From Saccharothrix algeriensis (GTDB lineage: Bacteria; Actinomycetota; Actinomycetes; Mycobacteriales; Pseudonocardiaceae): a stretch of DNA of 64,000 nt. Under the pieces are notes generated by a model. It was not told the origin of the DNA, searched no databases, and was given only the letters and a program-made list of their open reading frames with translations. Made by a program: the position numbers and the translations under genes. Below are positions 17,647-25,865 of this stretch, one piece after another (positions within the stretch are counted from its first letter, which is position 1; every line of letters begins with the position of its first letter). Where the stretch lies: NCBI RefSeq assembly GCF_016907655.1, contig NZ_JAFBCL010000001.1:682001-746000 (forward strand), read 5' to 3'.

Positions 17647-17898
17647 GACTCAAGACGCCGTCGCCGGTTTCGAGCAGGCTGGGGCGTCGGCGTCGCCGAA
17701 GATAACCCAAGTCGAGATGCCGTGCGCCGTGACGGGTGGCCAGTCGGGTGAGGGTGCGGCGGCTGGTGATCAGGACCGTTGCGACGTGTCCGCCTGGTCG
17801 AACGGATGCCCGGACAAAACCCGGTCCACCAGGATCCCCCTTACTGCATGCGCACACCGAAGCCACCCTCTCACACTGGCCCCCAAAAGCCACTTAGT

Positions 17899-18147
17899 TC
17901 AACGAGAGCCCTCTACGTCGATCCGCTCCGCCATGTCAAGCAGGTACTTGGGAAGCTTCGAACTCGCATCTAGCACCTCGACACCAACCAGGAATCCACT
18001 CTCGTCGAAGTCGAGGTTGATCATTCCTTCAACCTCAACGGGGTCGCAGGGGTGCATGCGCGCCACCTGCGTGTGCACTCTTGGATCGGTGAAGTATATA
18101 TACGCAGCATTCGCCCGACGATCGTACGTGACTCTAACATTCACCAT
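17899..18147 (-). CDS. DUF2283 protein, likely antitoxin/immunity partner
   Basis: 82 residues: VRVTYDRRANAAYIYFTDPR, GMINLDFDESGFLVGVEVLD and SSKLPKYLLDMAERI. This is the standard DUF2283 pattern, a small alpha-beta protein often encoded next to DUF4258 proteins. Its ATG at 18147 follows the stop of the DUF4258 reading frame by 2 nt, so the two were one translational unit. The gene looks intact, whereas the toxin side is broken. The antitoxin role is inferred from gene order. Confidence 0.75.
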   Translation of the reverse strand: MVNVRVTYDRRANAAYIYFTDPRVHTQVARMHPCDPVEVEGMINLDFDESGFLVGVEVLDASSKLPKYLLDMAERIDVEGSR

Positions 18148-18149
18148 GA

Positions 18150-18850
18150 TCAGCGCCTCTTCCGCGAATTACCGACATACGCCCGATCCACCCCAGTCAT
18201 CACGGTATTTACATTACCATAGATCGTCTCGGCGACGAACACCCTGAAATTCGGGCCACAGTAGCCCGACTTCCGCTGATCCTCGTGAAAACAAGAGAAG
18301 GGCTCCCCCCCGAGAACAGCCCGTGCATCCTCCACCGACACCCCGCGCTGCTCCAGGCGCCGGGTAGCGTGAAGCGTGAATTCGCCGGGTACTGCCGTAC
18401 CTCCTGGATCAGTGCGCGACCGTTGCCTGGGGTGTTCAACTCGTCACCGACTTCGAATTCAGCGGCGTCGTCCCAACCCTGAGTGGCGGCGTTGCAGATC
18501 GGGTGGTGTGCTGTGGCGTGGATCGTGCGGGACCCTTCGGGCGTGGCCACGGTCAGGGCGACGTAGTCCTCAGGTCACGATGACGGCCAGCACCTCGTGC
18601 TGTTCCGTCTCCTCGCTCTCCGGTTCGCTGTTGGCGACCTTGTCGCCGACCTCGATCTGGTCGATCCGCCTGGTCGACCCGTCGGCCATCAGGACGAGCG
18701 TGTCCCCGGTGAAGCTGTTCTTGCACTTCTTCGACTGCCCCGTCAGATCACCGAACTTGACAGATTTATCCGGACCGCGTGCCCCTGCGAGGAGCATCGC
18801 GGCCGGCTTCCCACCCGGTATCACACCAGCACACGCATCAAGCACGTCGA
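18150..18850 (-). pseudogene. Polymorphic toxin C-terminus: Hint domain plus DUF4258 toxin
   Basis: Read on the minus strand: a pre-toxin stub (VDVLDACAGVIPG), the Hint N-block CKNSFTGDTLVLMADGSTRR from 18725, and VGDKVANSEPESEETEQHEV. At about 18571 a single extra T after GTGACC breaks the frame. Removing it continues as EDYVALTVATPEGSRTIHAT and AHHPI, the Hint B-block. A second junction near 18385 leads out of frame to FTLHATRRLEQRGVSVEDAR and AVL, then GPNFRVFVAETIY, a DUF4258 (RelE-like fold) toxin ending at 18150. The upstream secreted scaffold is gone. The Hint would have cleaved itself to release the toxin. Confidence 0.75.
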
Positions 18851-19084
18851 CGGGCGCGCCACCACCTTGTCTCCCGCCGAGATGTGCCGTCTCGGCGGAC
18901 CGGCCGGGATCCACGTCGGACGATCGAGTGCAGATCGGTCTCGGAGAACCGGAGTGCTTGTCCGGAAACGTGCACGCGTTCTCCCGCCGCCCCGCCACCA
19001 CCGCCTCCGGCCGCGGCTCCGCCATCCCGGACACGTCACCCGGTCCGGCACGTACCTGCATGAGCGGTTTCGCCTGCTGCGTCG

Positions 19085-20149
19085 TCAGCCGGTTTCTTCC
19101 ACCAAGGTCCACACCTGCTTGAGCGGGAGGTCGGCTCGCACGTTCACGGGCAGTGCGGCGTAGTGCTGGAACACACGTGCCAGGAGGTCTCCGGAGTTCC
19201 AGACCTTGATGGCGAAGCGCTGCGTGGACAGGTACTGGCGTGCCTGCCTGGTGATGCCGCCCCAGGCGACGAGCAGGCCGACCGCGCCGTGGGCGGCCAT
19301 CGCACCCTGCAGCTGCTGCACCACCGGAAGACCGACCTGACCGGCCTCGGACTTGACCTGCACCACGAGCCTGGGCTCACCCAAGCCGAGGAGTCCGGTG
19401 CCGGCGATGATGTCCACGCCCTGGTCGGTCCCCTCCGGGGAGATCTCACAGGTGAACCCGTCGGCTTCCAGCACCGCCGCGGTCAGGACGGCCAGGCGGT
19501 GCCCGGCGAAGGTCTCGATCAGCCGGCCGGCGATCCGGTCGGTGGCGTACTGGGCGATGTCCACACCGAGTTGTGCGGAGTCGGTGGCATCGTCGACCGT
19601 CTCGCCGGCCCCGTTGTTCGCCCTGCTCTGCTTGACCGACACCACCGGAGTTCGCGAGCCGGGGTCGCGGCCGTCTGCAAGCAACTGCTGCAGGCGCCAG
19701 GCGGCGTCGTTGCGGGACAGCTCGCAGACCGTGGAGAAGGCGCCGAGCGAGTACAGCAGATCCTGCTTGATCACCGTCCGGGACAGGTCGGTCACCAGCC
19801 ACTCCACCGGCCGCACGTGCCGGCGGTCGGGTTCGGGCTCGTCCCCCAGGTAGCGGTAGTCACCGGTGACACGGCCGATCGCGATGTGCGGTGAGGACTT
19901 CAGGGGCATGACGACCAGGTCGCCGACGGCGATCCGCTCGCGCAGCGCCCACAGCTGGGCGGCGAAGTTCCGGAGAGCCTGGTCCTTGGCATCGGGCTTG
20001 GCGGCCAGCACCGCGTCGAGCACGGCGTCACGGGTGACGGCGCCGCTCAGGTCGACCACACCACCGAACCCGCCACCGGTGTGCCCGGTGGTCAGTGCCC
20101 ACCGCTCGCGCTCCCCCGCCCTACCCGCCCGCACCAACCACGTCCGCAC
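19085..20149 (-). CDS. Mrr-like restriction endonuclease
   Basis: 354 residues from a GTG at 20149 with GGAGG six bases ahead. The N-terminal 150 residues (VRTWLVRAGRAGERERWAL, RNFAAQLWALRERIAVGDLV, HIAIGRVTGDYRYL) resemble a modified-base or DNA-reading module. The C-terminal Mrr_cat domain shows LEADGFTCEISPEGTDQGVD and LVVQVKSEAGQVGLPVVQQL, the D...QxK nuclease core. Mrr-type enzymes cut modified foreign DNA (type IV restriction). No methylase lies beside it, which fits a stand-alone type IV enzyme. It sits next to toxin and integrase debris, as in a defence island. Confidence 0.85.
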   Translation of the reverse strand: MRTWLVRAGRAGERERWALTTGHTGGGFGGVVDLSGAVTRDAVLDAVLAAKPDAKDQALRNFAAQLWALRERIAVGDLVVMPLKSSPHIAIGRVTGDYRYLGDEPEPDRRHVRPVEWLVTDLSRTVIKQDLLYSLGAFSTVCELSRNDAAWRLQQLLADGRDPGSRTPVVSVKQSRANNGAGETVDDATDSAQLGVDIAQYATDRIAGRLIETFAGHRLAVLTAAVLEADGFTCEISPEGTDQGVDIIAGTGLLGLGEPRLVVQVKSEAGQVGLPVVQQLQGAMAAHGAVGLLVAWGGITRQARQYLSTQRFAIKVWNSGDLLARVFQHYAALPVNVRADLPLKQVWTLVEETG

Positions 20150-20594
20150 CCAGGACCTCCCCGTGACGACACCCGCACGAGCGAGCCTAGTCACCAGTTG
20201 ACAACTGCTCCGCCAAGACCTGCAACAGCAACCCGACAGGGCGCAACGGGCAAGCAGGCCGATGACTCGAGGCCGAGAACCATGTCCAGCAACTGAAGGT
20301 GCAGTTGTCTTGGCAATTTCACGCCTCTTCCCGAAGCGCGTCACTTCCCTCCGTCAACCACACCTCGCCGGCTCTGCTACCGGAGCCGGGCTCATCCTGG
20401 TCGTCCCCAGCACGTCGGGCACGGCCGCCCGCCGGTTCGGCCTGCCCGCGATCCCGCTGTGCCCGGTCGCGGCCTGGCGCCGGGCGAGGGCGTCGCCATC
20501 TCGGCCCGGCGGTGCAACGCGTGGTTGTGCTGTCATCCCAGGAGCAGGTACCTCCATAATGGACTGTTGTGTCGATACGGCGTGTGGAGACGTG
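20150..20594. other. Gene-free interval, 445 bp
   Basis: No convincing gene was found on either strand. The restriction endonuclease promoter should lie at the left end; the interval otherwise separates the accessory region from the stress island. Short open frames on both strands show no recognisable domain or biased composition. Confidence 0.4.
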
Positions 20595-21446
20595 TCATGG
20601 CTCAGCCGCGATGTCGGTGGGCCCGGGGGCGCGTTCGCGGACCACCATCACCGGGCACGGCGCGTGGTGGATCAGCGCGCGGCTGGTGGAGCAGGGCAGC
20701 AAGCCGGTGAGCGCGGCACGGTTGCGGCAACCGATGACCAGCAGGGAAGCGTCGCGAGCGTGGTCGAGCAGTGCGCGGACCGGTGTGCCGCGGGCGACGA
20801 CCGGTTCCAGCGCGACGTCGGGGTGCTTCTCGCGCCACGGGGCGAGGATGGCGGCCGGCGTGCCGCCGCGGTCGGCCGCCGTGGCGCCCTGGGCAACGGC
20901 CTCGGGTGGGGCGTGCCGGGCGTGGACCGCCACCAGTCGCGCACCGCGTGACTCGGCCTGGTCGAAGGCGTGGGCCAGGAGGGTCGGGTTGTCGTCGCGC
21001 ACACCGACCACGACGGGGCCGGTGCGCTGTGCGCCGCGCACGACGACGACCGGACAGGCGCTCCGGCCCACGAGGGTGCGGACCGTGGAGCCCGGCAGCG
21101 CGGTGCACCCGCCCGACCCGCGCGAGCCGAGCACCACCAGGCGCGCCCGCGTGGATTCGGCGGCCAGCAGCCGCACCGGCTCGGCCACCTCGACGTGCAG
21201 GCTCAGGGCCACCTCGGGGTCGATCGCGCGCGCCACGTCGGCGGCTTCGTGCAGCCACTGCCACGCCTGGTTGTGCAGCGCCGCGCGGGAACGCGCCCCT
21301 GGTTCCGGCGCGTCAGGCGGCAGGGGCGGTTCGGCGTGCGCCAACCGCAGCAGCACGCCCCGCCGGCGCGCTTCGGCCGTCGCCCACCGCACTGCCTCGA
21401 CCGCCGGCCCGGAACCGTCGACCCCGACCACCACGGGTCCGCTCAC
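20595..21446 (-). CDS. Tandem-domain universal stress protein
   Basis: 283 residues, two USP domains, from a GTG that overlaps the ATPase stop (GTGA). Domain 1 starts PVVVGVDGSGPAVEAVRWAT and has GSRGSGGCTALPGSTVR, one residue shorter than the usual ATP motif. Domain 2 (PVVVGVRDDNPTLLAHAFDQ) has GCRNRAALTGLLPCSTSR, in which glycines of the G-2X-G-9X-G(S/T) motif are replaced by N and C. Domain 2 may therefore bind nucleotide poorly. It is last in the DUF4389 / P-type ATPase / USP operon of the dormancy island. Confidence 0.9.
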   Translation of the reverse strand: MSGPVVVGVDGSGPAVEAVRWATAEARRRGVLLRLAHAEPPLPPDAPEPGARSRAALHNQAWQWLHEAADVARAIDPEVALSLHVEVAEPVRLLAAESTRARLVVLGSRGSGGCTALPGSTVRTLVGRSACPVVVVRGAQRTGPVVVGVRDDNPTLLAHAFDQAESRGARLVAVHARHAPPEAVAQGATAADRGGTPAAILAPWREKHPDVALEPVVARGTPVRALLDHARDASLLVIGCRNRAALTGLLPCSTSRALIHHAPCPVMVVRERAPGPTDIAAEP

Positions 21447-23974
21447 CCCGACCGCCTCCTCATCAGCTTCGCGCCCGCGTCGACCAGCAGGACGACCGGG
21501 ATCGCCGCCGCGGCCAGGGCCCACCCCGCGGCGCTGGGCGGGCTGCCGCCCAGCAGGTGCGGCAGCGGCGGCACGAACAGGAACAGCAGCAGCACGGCCA
21601 CCTCGAAGGCCACCGCGCCGAGCAGCAGCCGGTTGCCCCGCCACGTCGTGACCGGCCGGGTGGCGCTGCGGCAGGCGAACGCGTTGGCCAACTGCCCCAG
21701 CACGATCGCGGTGAACGCGGTGCCAGACGCGGTGGCCACCAGCGCCGGGTCGGCGAGGTCCCAGCCACCCAGGTGCAGCACCAGCGCGAACGCCGCCATC
21801 GACACCGCCGCCTCGGCCGGTCCCAGCACGCCGAACGCCCGGCGCAGCACCGACCGGTCGATCAGCGGGCCGGTGCGGGCGGGGCCGTCCATGGTGCGCC
21901 GGTTGGGCGGCTCGGCGCCCAGCGCCAGGGCGGGCAGCAGGTCCGTGCCGATGTCCAGCGCCAGCACCTGCAGCACGCTCAGCGCCAGCGGGAACGACCC
22001 GCCCGACAGCGCCCACAGCACGAACGGCGTCAGCTCGGCCACGTTGTCGGTCAGGTGGTAGGTCAGGAAGCGGCGGATGTTGGCGAAGGTGGCCCGCCCC
22101 AGCTCGACCGCGGCGACGATGGTGCCGAAGTGGTCGTCCAGCAGCACCAGGTCCGCGGCTTCACGGGCCACGTCCGTGCCGGACGCGCCCATGGCCACGC
22201 CGATGTCGGCCGCGCGCAGCGCCGGCCCGTCGTTGACGCCGTCGCCGGTCATCGCCACCACATGGCCGCGGTGCTGCAAAGCCTGAGCGATGCGCAGCTT
22301 GTCCTCGGGCGTGACGCGGGCGACGACCACACCGTCGCGGTCCAGCAGCGCTCCCAGGGCTGTGTCGTCGCCGGGCAGGTCGGCGCCCTCGACCACGAGC
22401 CCGTCGGGGTCGAGCAGGCCGACCTGGGCGGCGATGGCGCGAGCGGTGGCCGGGTGGTCCCCGGTGACCATGGCGAGCTTGACACCGGCCGTGCGGCAGG
22501 AGCGGATGGCGTCCGCGACGTCGTCGCGCGGCGGGTCCTGCAACGCCACCAGCCCCAGCAGCCGCAGGTCGCGTTCGGCGTCGACGCGGTCGGTGGCGCC
22601 GCCGGGGCGCGAGGCGATCGCCAGCACCCGCAGTCCCCGCCGCCCCAGTTCCGCGACCGCCTCGGCGGCGCCGGGCTCGGGCGCGCACAGCGGCAGCACC
22701 GAGTCGGGCGCGCCCATGACGTGCACCGCGCCGCCGTCGACCACCGAGGAGCGGCGACGGCGCGGGTCGAACGGGTAGCGGGTGACCCCGACCGGCTCGA
22801 CGCGGACGTCCAGCCGCGCGGCGAGCACGTGCAGGGCGACCTCCATCGGGTCGCCCACGGGCGCCCAGTGGTCGCCGCGGCGCTCGGCGCGGGCGGCGGG
22901 CGTGCAGCGCACCGCGCTGACCGCCAGGGCGCGCGCGCCCTCCAGCGCCGCCGGCGAGCCCAGCGCCCGCCCCTCGGGGCGGTAGCCCCGCCCGTCCACG
23001 GCCACCTCCCCGGACGGCGTCCACACCCGCACCACCGACATCTCGTTGCGGGTCAGCGTCCCGGTCTTGTCGGTGCAGATGAACGTGGTGGCGCCCAGGG
23101 TCTCCACCGCGTCCAGCCGGCGCACCAGGGCGTTGCGCCGGGCCATCGCCTGCGCGGCACGCGCCAGCGACAGCGTCACGGTGGGCAGCAGGCCCTCGGG
23201 TACCAGCGCCACGGTGACGCCGACCGCGAACAGGAACCCCTCGGTGGCGTTGAGTCCCAGCAGCAGCGCCACACCGTAGAACGCGACGCCCACCGCGACC
23301 GCGATGAGGCCCACCACGGTGACCACCCGGTGCAGCCGCACCGACAGCGGGCTCTTGGGCCGCACCGCCTGGCGGGTCAGCTTCGCGATCCCGGCGAGCT
23401 GCGTGCCGGAGCCGGTGGCCGTGACCACGACGCCCGCCTCGCCCTCGGACACGTACGTCCCGGCCCGCACCCGGTCACCGGCGGCCGGGTGCGCGGGCAC
23501 GCTCTCACCGGTCAGCATCGACTCGTCCACGGCGAGCGCGGCGACGTCCACCACGCGCGCGTCGGCGCAGACGCGGTCGCCGCCCTGCAACCGGACCAGG
23601 TCGCCGACGACCAGGTCGGCGGCGTCGACCACGACCGGTTCGCCGTCGCGCACGACGGTGGCCCGAGCGGGCATCAGGTCGCGCAGCCGCTGCGCGGCGC
23701 GATCGGCCCGGTACTCCTGGGCGAACGCGAACCCGCCGTTGAGCAGCACGACCAGCACGATCGCCACCGACAGCTCCGGCATCCCCGCCACCCAGGCCAG
23801 CGCGGCGGCCACCCACAGCAGCAGCGCGAAGAAGTGCGCGAACTGCTTGAGCAGCAGCACGACCGGGTGCGGTCCCCGCCCGGCGGGCAGCGTGTTGGGC
23901 CCGTCGGCGCGCAGCCGCCGCGCGGCCTCGGCCGAGGTGAGGCCGACCGCAGTGGAATTCGCGGTGCCGAGCAC
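21443..23974 (-). CDS. Cation-transporting P-type ATPase (P2 class)
   Basis: 843 residues with all P-ATPase landmarks: actuator DESMLTGESVPAH, membrane motif VPEGLLPTVTLSLA, phosphorylation loop [14 protein letters not shown] (D near residue 303), VTGDHPATARAIA and hinge [20 protein letters not shown]. The PEGLL motif points to the P2 (Ca, Na/K-like) class. About ten membrane spans are visible. DosR regulons commonly include such a pump (CtpF type), thought to keep ion balance during hypoxia; the ion is not deducible. It sits 4 nt after the DUF4389 gene and overlaps the USP gene. Confidence 0.92.
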   Translation of the reverse strand: MLGTANSTAVGLTSAEAARRLRADGPNTLPAGRGPHPVVLLLKQFAHFFALLLWVAAALAWVAGMPELSVAIVLVVLLNGGFAFAQEYRADRAAQRLRDLMPARATVVRDGEPVVVDAADLVVGDLVRLQGGDRVCADARVVDVAALAVDESMLTGESVPAHPAAGDRVRAGTYVSEGEAGVVVTATGSGTQLAGIAKLTRQAVRPKSPLSVRLHRVVTVVGLIAVAVGVAFYGVALLLGLNATEGFLFAVGVTVALVPEGLLPTVTLSLARAAQAMARRNALVRRLDAVETLGATTFICTDKTGTLTRNEMSVVRVWTPSGEVAVDGRGYRPEGRALGSPAALEGARALAVSAVRCTPAARAERRGDHWAPVGDPMEVALHVLAARLDVRVEPVGVTRYPFDPRRRRSSVVDGGAVHVMGAPDSVLPLCAPEPGAAEAVAELGRRGLRVLAIASRPGGATDRVDAERDLRLLGLVALQDPPRDDVADAIRSCRTAGVKLAMVTGDHPATARAIAAQVGLLDPDGLVVEGADLPGDDTALGALLDRDGVVVARVTPEDKLRIAQALQHRGHVVAMTGDGVNDGPALRAADIGVAMGASGTDVAREAADLVLLDDHFGTIVAAVELGRATFANIRRFLTYHLTDNVAELTPFVLWALSGGSFPLALSVLQVLALDIGTDLLPALALGAEPPNRRTMDGPARTGPLIDRSVLRRAFGVLGPAEAAVSMAAFALVLHLGGWDLADPALVATASGTAFTAIVLGQLANAFACRSATRPVTTWRGNRLLLGAVAFEVAVLLLFLFVPPLPHLLGGSPPSAAGWALAAAAIPVVLLVDAGAKLMRRRSG

Positions 23975-23978
23975 GTCG

Positions 23979-25409
23979 TCACCCGGTCCTGTTGCCGTCG
24001 TCGTCAGGGCCGCGGGCCGGTTCGCCGAGGACGTCCCCGGCCCCGGCCGGCCGGGCGGCGGGGTCGACCCCGCCGCGGTGCGCGGCCCGGGTGGGCCGGG
24101 TCGCGGCGTGCAGGACGAGCCCGCCGCCGAGGAGCAGCAGCACCACGCCCGCGCCGAGCGAGGTCCACGCGATCGGGGCGAGCACCGGCAGGGTGGCCGT
24201 GGCGGTGACGGGTGTGTCGACCGCGCGCGAGCCGTCGGCGTTCATCACCACCGCGGTCCACTGGCCGGGTCGTGCGGTCCAGGTCAGCCCGCCGAAGCCC
24301 GAAGCGACCCAGAACGGCTGGTCGTGCGGCGGGCTCGCGGGCGCGGCGCCGGTGGTGTGCCGGTAGGTCGGCCGGTCGCCGAAGCCCGTCACCCGGTCGT
24401 GGTCCACCCCGGCCAGGTAGCGGGCGACGTCCCCGGCCGGGCCGATGCCCACGAACGCGTCGGGGTCCACCCGGAACCCGACGCGGCCGAGCCGCTCCTC
24501 GCCGGTCACCCAGCCGGCGTCGGTCCAGTCCATCCCGTCGGCGCCGAGCTCCAGGGCGTAGCCCGTCGTGGTCAGGTGCTGGGCCGGGGTGGTGAGCGCG
24601 CCGCTCGCGTCGCGCCGGGTCTGGTCGACCCACAGCCCCAGCGCGCCGGCCGCCGCCGGCCCGGCACCTCCCAGCAGCAGCAGGACGCCGAGCACCATCG
24701 GGACGACCCGCCCCGCGGTCCCGACCGAGGGCTGCGCGGGCGGGTCGAGGGTGGCCGCGCCGGGCTCGTCGCCGCCGGTGTCCAGGCGGAAGGGCGGGTA
24801 GGCGTCGGTCAGCAGGCCGACGTAGGCCGCCACGCGCAGCGCCCAGCGGTCCATGCCCAGCACGAAGTCGAACACCCCGCGCGGGTAGCGGCCGGTGAAC
24901 AGCAGCACCACGCCGGCGACGAGGACGAGCAGGCCGACCAGGCCGCCGGCGGGGCTGAAGGCCCACTCCCCCGCCCGGAGCGCCAGGTACCCGCCGCCGC
25001 CGAGGAAGACCGCGAGGACCACCAGGTGCGGGATCGCGAGCAGCCACTTCACCAGCACCAGCCCGCGCGAGAGCCGCTGCGGGTAGGCGATGTCCAGCGT
25101 GGCCGGGTAGTCCGGCTCCGCGCCCAGGCTGAACGGCGGGTAGCGGTCGGTCGCCAGCGCGCCGAACGAGTAGTACGCGACCCGCCACGTCCAGCGCAGG
25201 ACGCCGACCGAGAAGTCGAACAGCGGGCGCGGGTAGCGGCCGGTGACCAGGATCGCGACGAACGCCGCCAGGCCCACCACGCCGAACGCCGCCCACAGGA
25301 ACGCGAGCACGACGCAGTGCGGTACCACCAGCAGCCACTTGATCAGCCACAGCCACCGGTTGAGCCCCGGGTCCAGCCTGGCGTGCACGCGAACGGGACA
25401 AGTGGTCAT
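23979..25409 (-). CDS. DUF4389 membrane protein
   Basis: 476 residues from an ATG preceded by GGAGGAGG. It holds two DUF4389 repeats: residues 20-100 (GRYPRPLFDFSVGVLRWTWR, DRYPPF) and about 115-205 (GRYPRGVFDFVLGMDRWALR, DAYPPF). A long extracytoplasmic part and a last membrane helix follow (VLAPIAWTSLGAGVVLLLLG). The function of the family is unknown. Leading the operon with a P-type ATPase and a USP, and with a dormancy-type box about 75 bp upstream, it probably belongs to the hypoxia response. Confidence 0.85.
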   Translation of the reverse strand: MTTCPVRVHARLDPGLNRWLWLIKWLLVVPHCVVLAFLWAAFGVVGLAAFVAILVTGRYPRPLFDFSVGVLRWTWRVAYYSFGALATDRYPPFSLGAEPDYPATLDIAYPQRLSRGLVLVKWLLAIPHLVVLAVFLGGGGYLALRAGEWAFSPAGGLVGLLVLVAGVVLLFTGRYPRGVFDFVLGMDRWALRVAAYVGLLTDAYPPFRLDTGGDEPGAATLDPPAQPSVGTAGRVVPMVLGVLLLLGGAGPAAAGALGLWVDQTRRDASGALTTPAQHLTTTGYALELGADGMDWTDAGWVTGEERLGRVGFRVDPDAFVGIGPAGDVARYLAGVDHDRVTGFGDRPTYRHTTGAAPASPPHDQPFWVASGFGGLTWTARPGQWTAVVMNADGSRAVDTPVTATATLPVLAPIAWTSLGAGVVLLLLGGGLVLHAATRPTRAAHRGGVDPAARPAGAGDVLGEPARGPDDDGNRTG

Positions 25410-25474
25410 GTCGGCCTCCTCCGGCGATCCGCTGCTCCCAGCCTGTTCCGGGCGCGCTCGGCCGCACAGAGTCG

Positions 25475-25495
25475 TTGGTCGCTCCGACGGTCCCC
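25475..25495 (-). promoter_or_regulatory. DosR-type box before the DUF4389 operon
   Basis: Read on the minus strand: GGGGACCGTCGG then AGCGACCAA. The GGGACC half-site lies about 75 bp before the ATG at 25409, the same spacing seen at other genes of the island. Confidence 0.45.
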
Positions 25496-25549
25496 GGTGA
25501 GACGGGCCTTCCGACCCTGCGTCGGGTGCGGACCTGCTGCTCAGCTGCG

Positions 25550-25685
25550 GCACTGCTGGTGCTGGGCACCTCCTCCGACGACCGCCTGTCGGCGCTGCGG
25601 GCCGGCGAGGCGAGGAGCGCCGTGCTGCTGAAGACCACCGGGCCGGCCTGGCGACGTGCCCGCTGAGCCGGCCGAGCACGACCTG
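25550..25685 (+). pseudogene. Acg-type nitroreductase fragment
   Basis: LLVLGTSSDDRLSALRAGEA then RSAVLLKTTGPAW and, after a frame slip, GLATCPLSRPS. This closely matches the intact nitroreductase at 45245-46240 (LLLVLGTSSDDRLSTLRAGE ... LAACPLSQP). Only about 45 residues of a 330-residue enzyme are left. It lies between two dormancy operons, head-on with a USP fragment. Confidence 0.7.
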
Positions 25686-25780
25686 CCGCAGCCGGTTGCC
25701 GCCGTGCGCGGCGACGACCGGCACCGCCGCGCCGCGGGCCTGCTCCTCCAGCACCTCGGCAGCCGGACCACGCACCGGCA
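25640..25780 (-). pseudogene. Universal stress protein C-terminal fragment
   Basis: VRGPAAEVLEEQARGAAVPV then VAAHGGNRLRQVVLG matches the end of the intact USP at 41476-41925 (VRGPAAEALEEQARGAAMLV, VAAHGGSRFRQVLLG). No start region and no proper end remain. It marks a lost USP gene, adjacent to the nitroreductase fragment on the other strand. Confidence 0.7.
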
Positions 25781-25865
25781 GGCCACGACCGGACCGGTGC
25801 TCCTGGCTCCACCTCATCGGACTCACTGGTGATCACCGGGGTGATCTCCGGTGATCGCCGGAGCG

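Noticed and set aside
20771..24208. 1145-residue open frame on the plus strand
   Set aside because: Antisense to the P-type ATPase and USP genes, His/Arg/Gln-rich without motifs.
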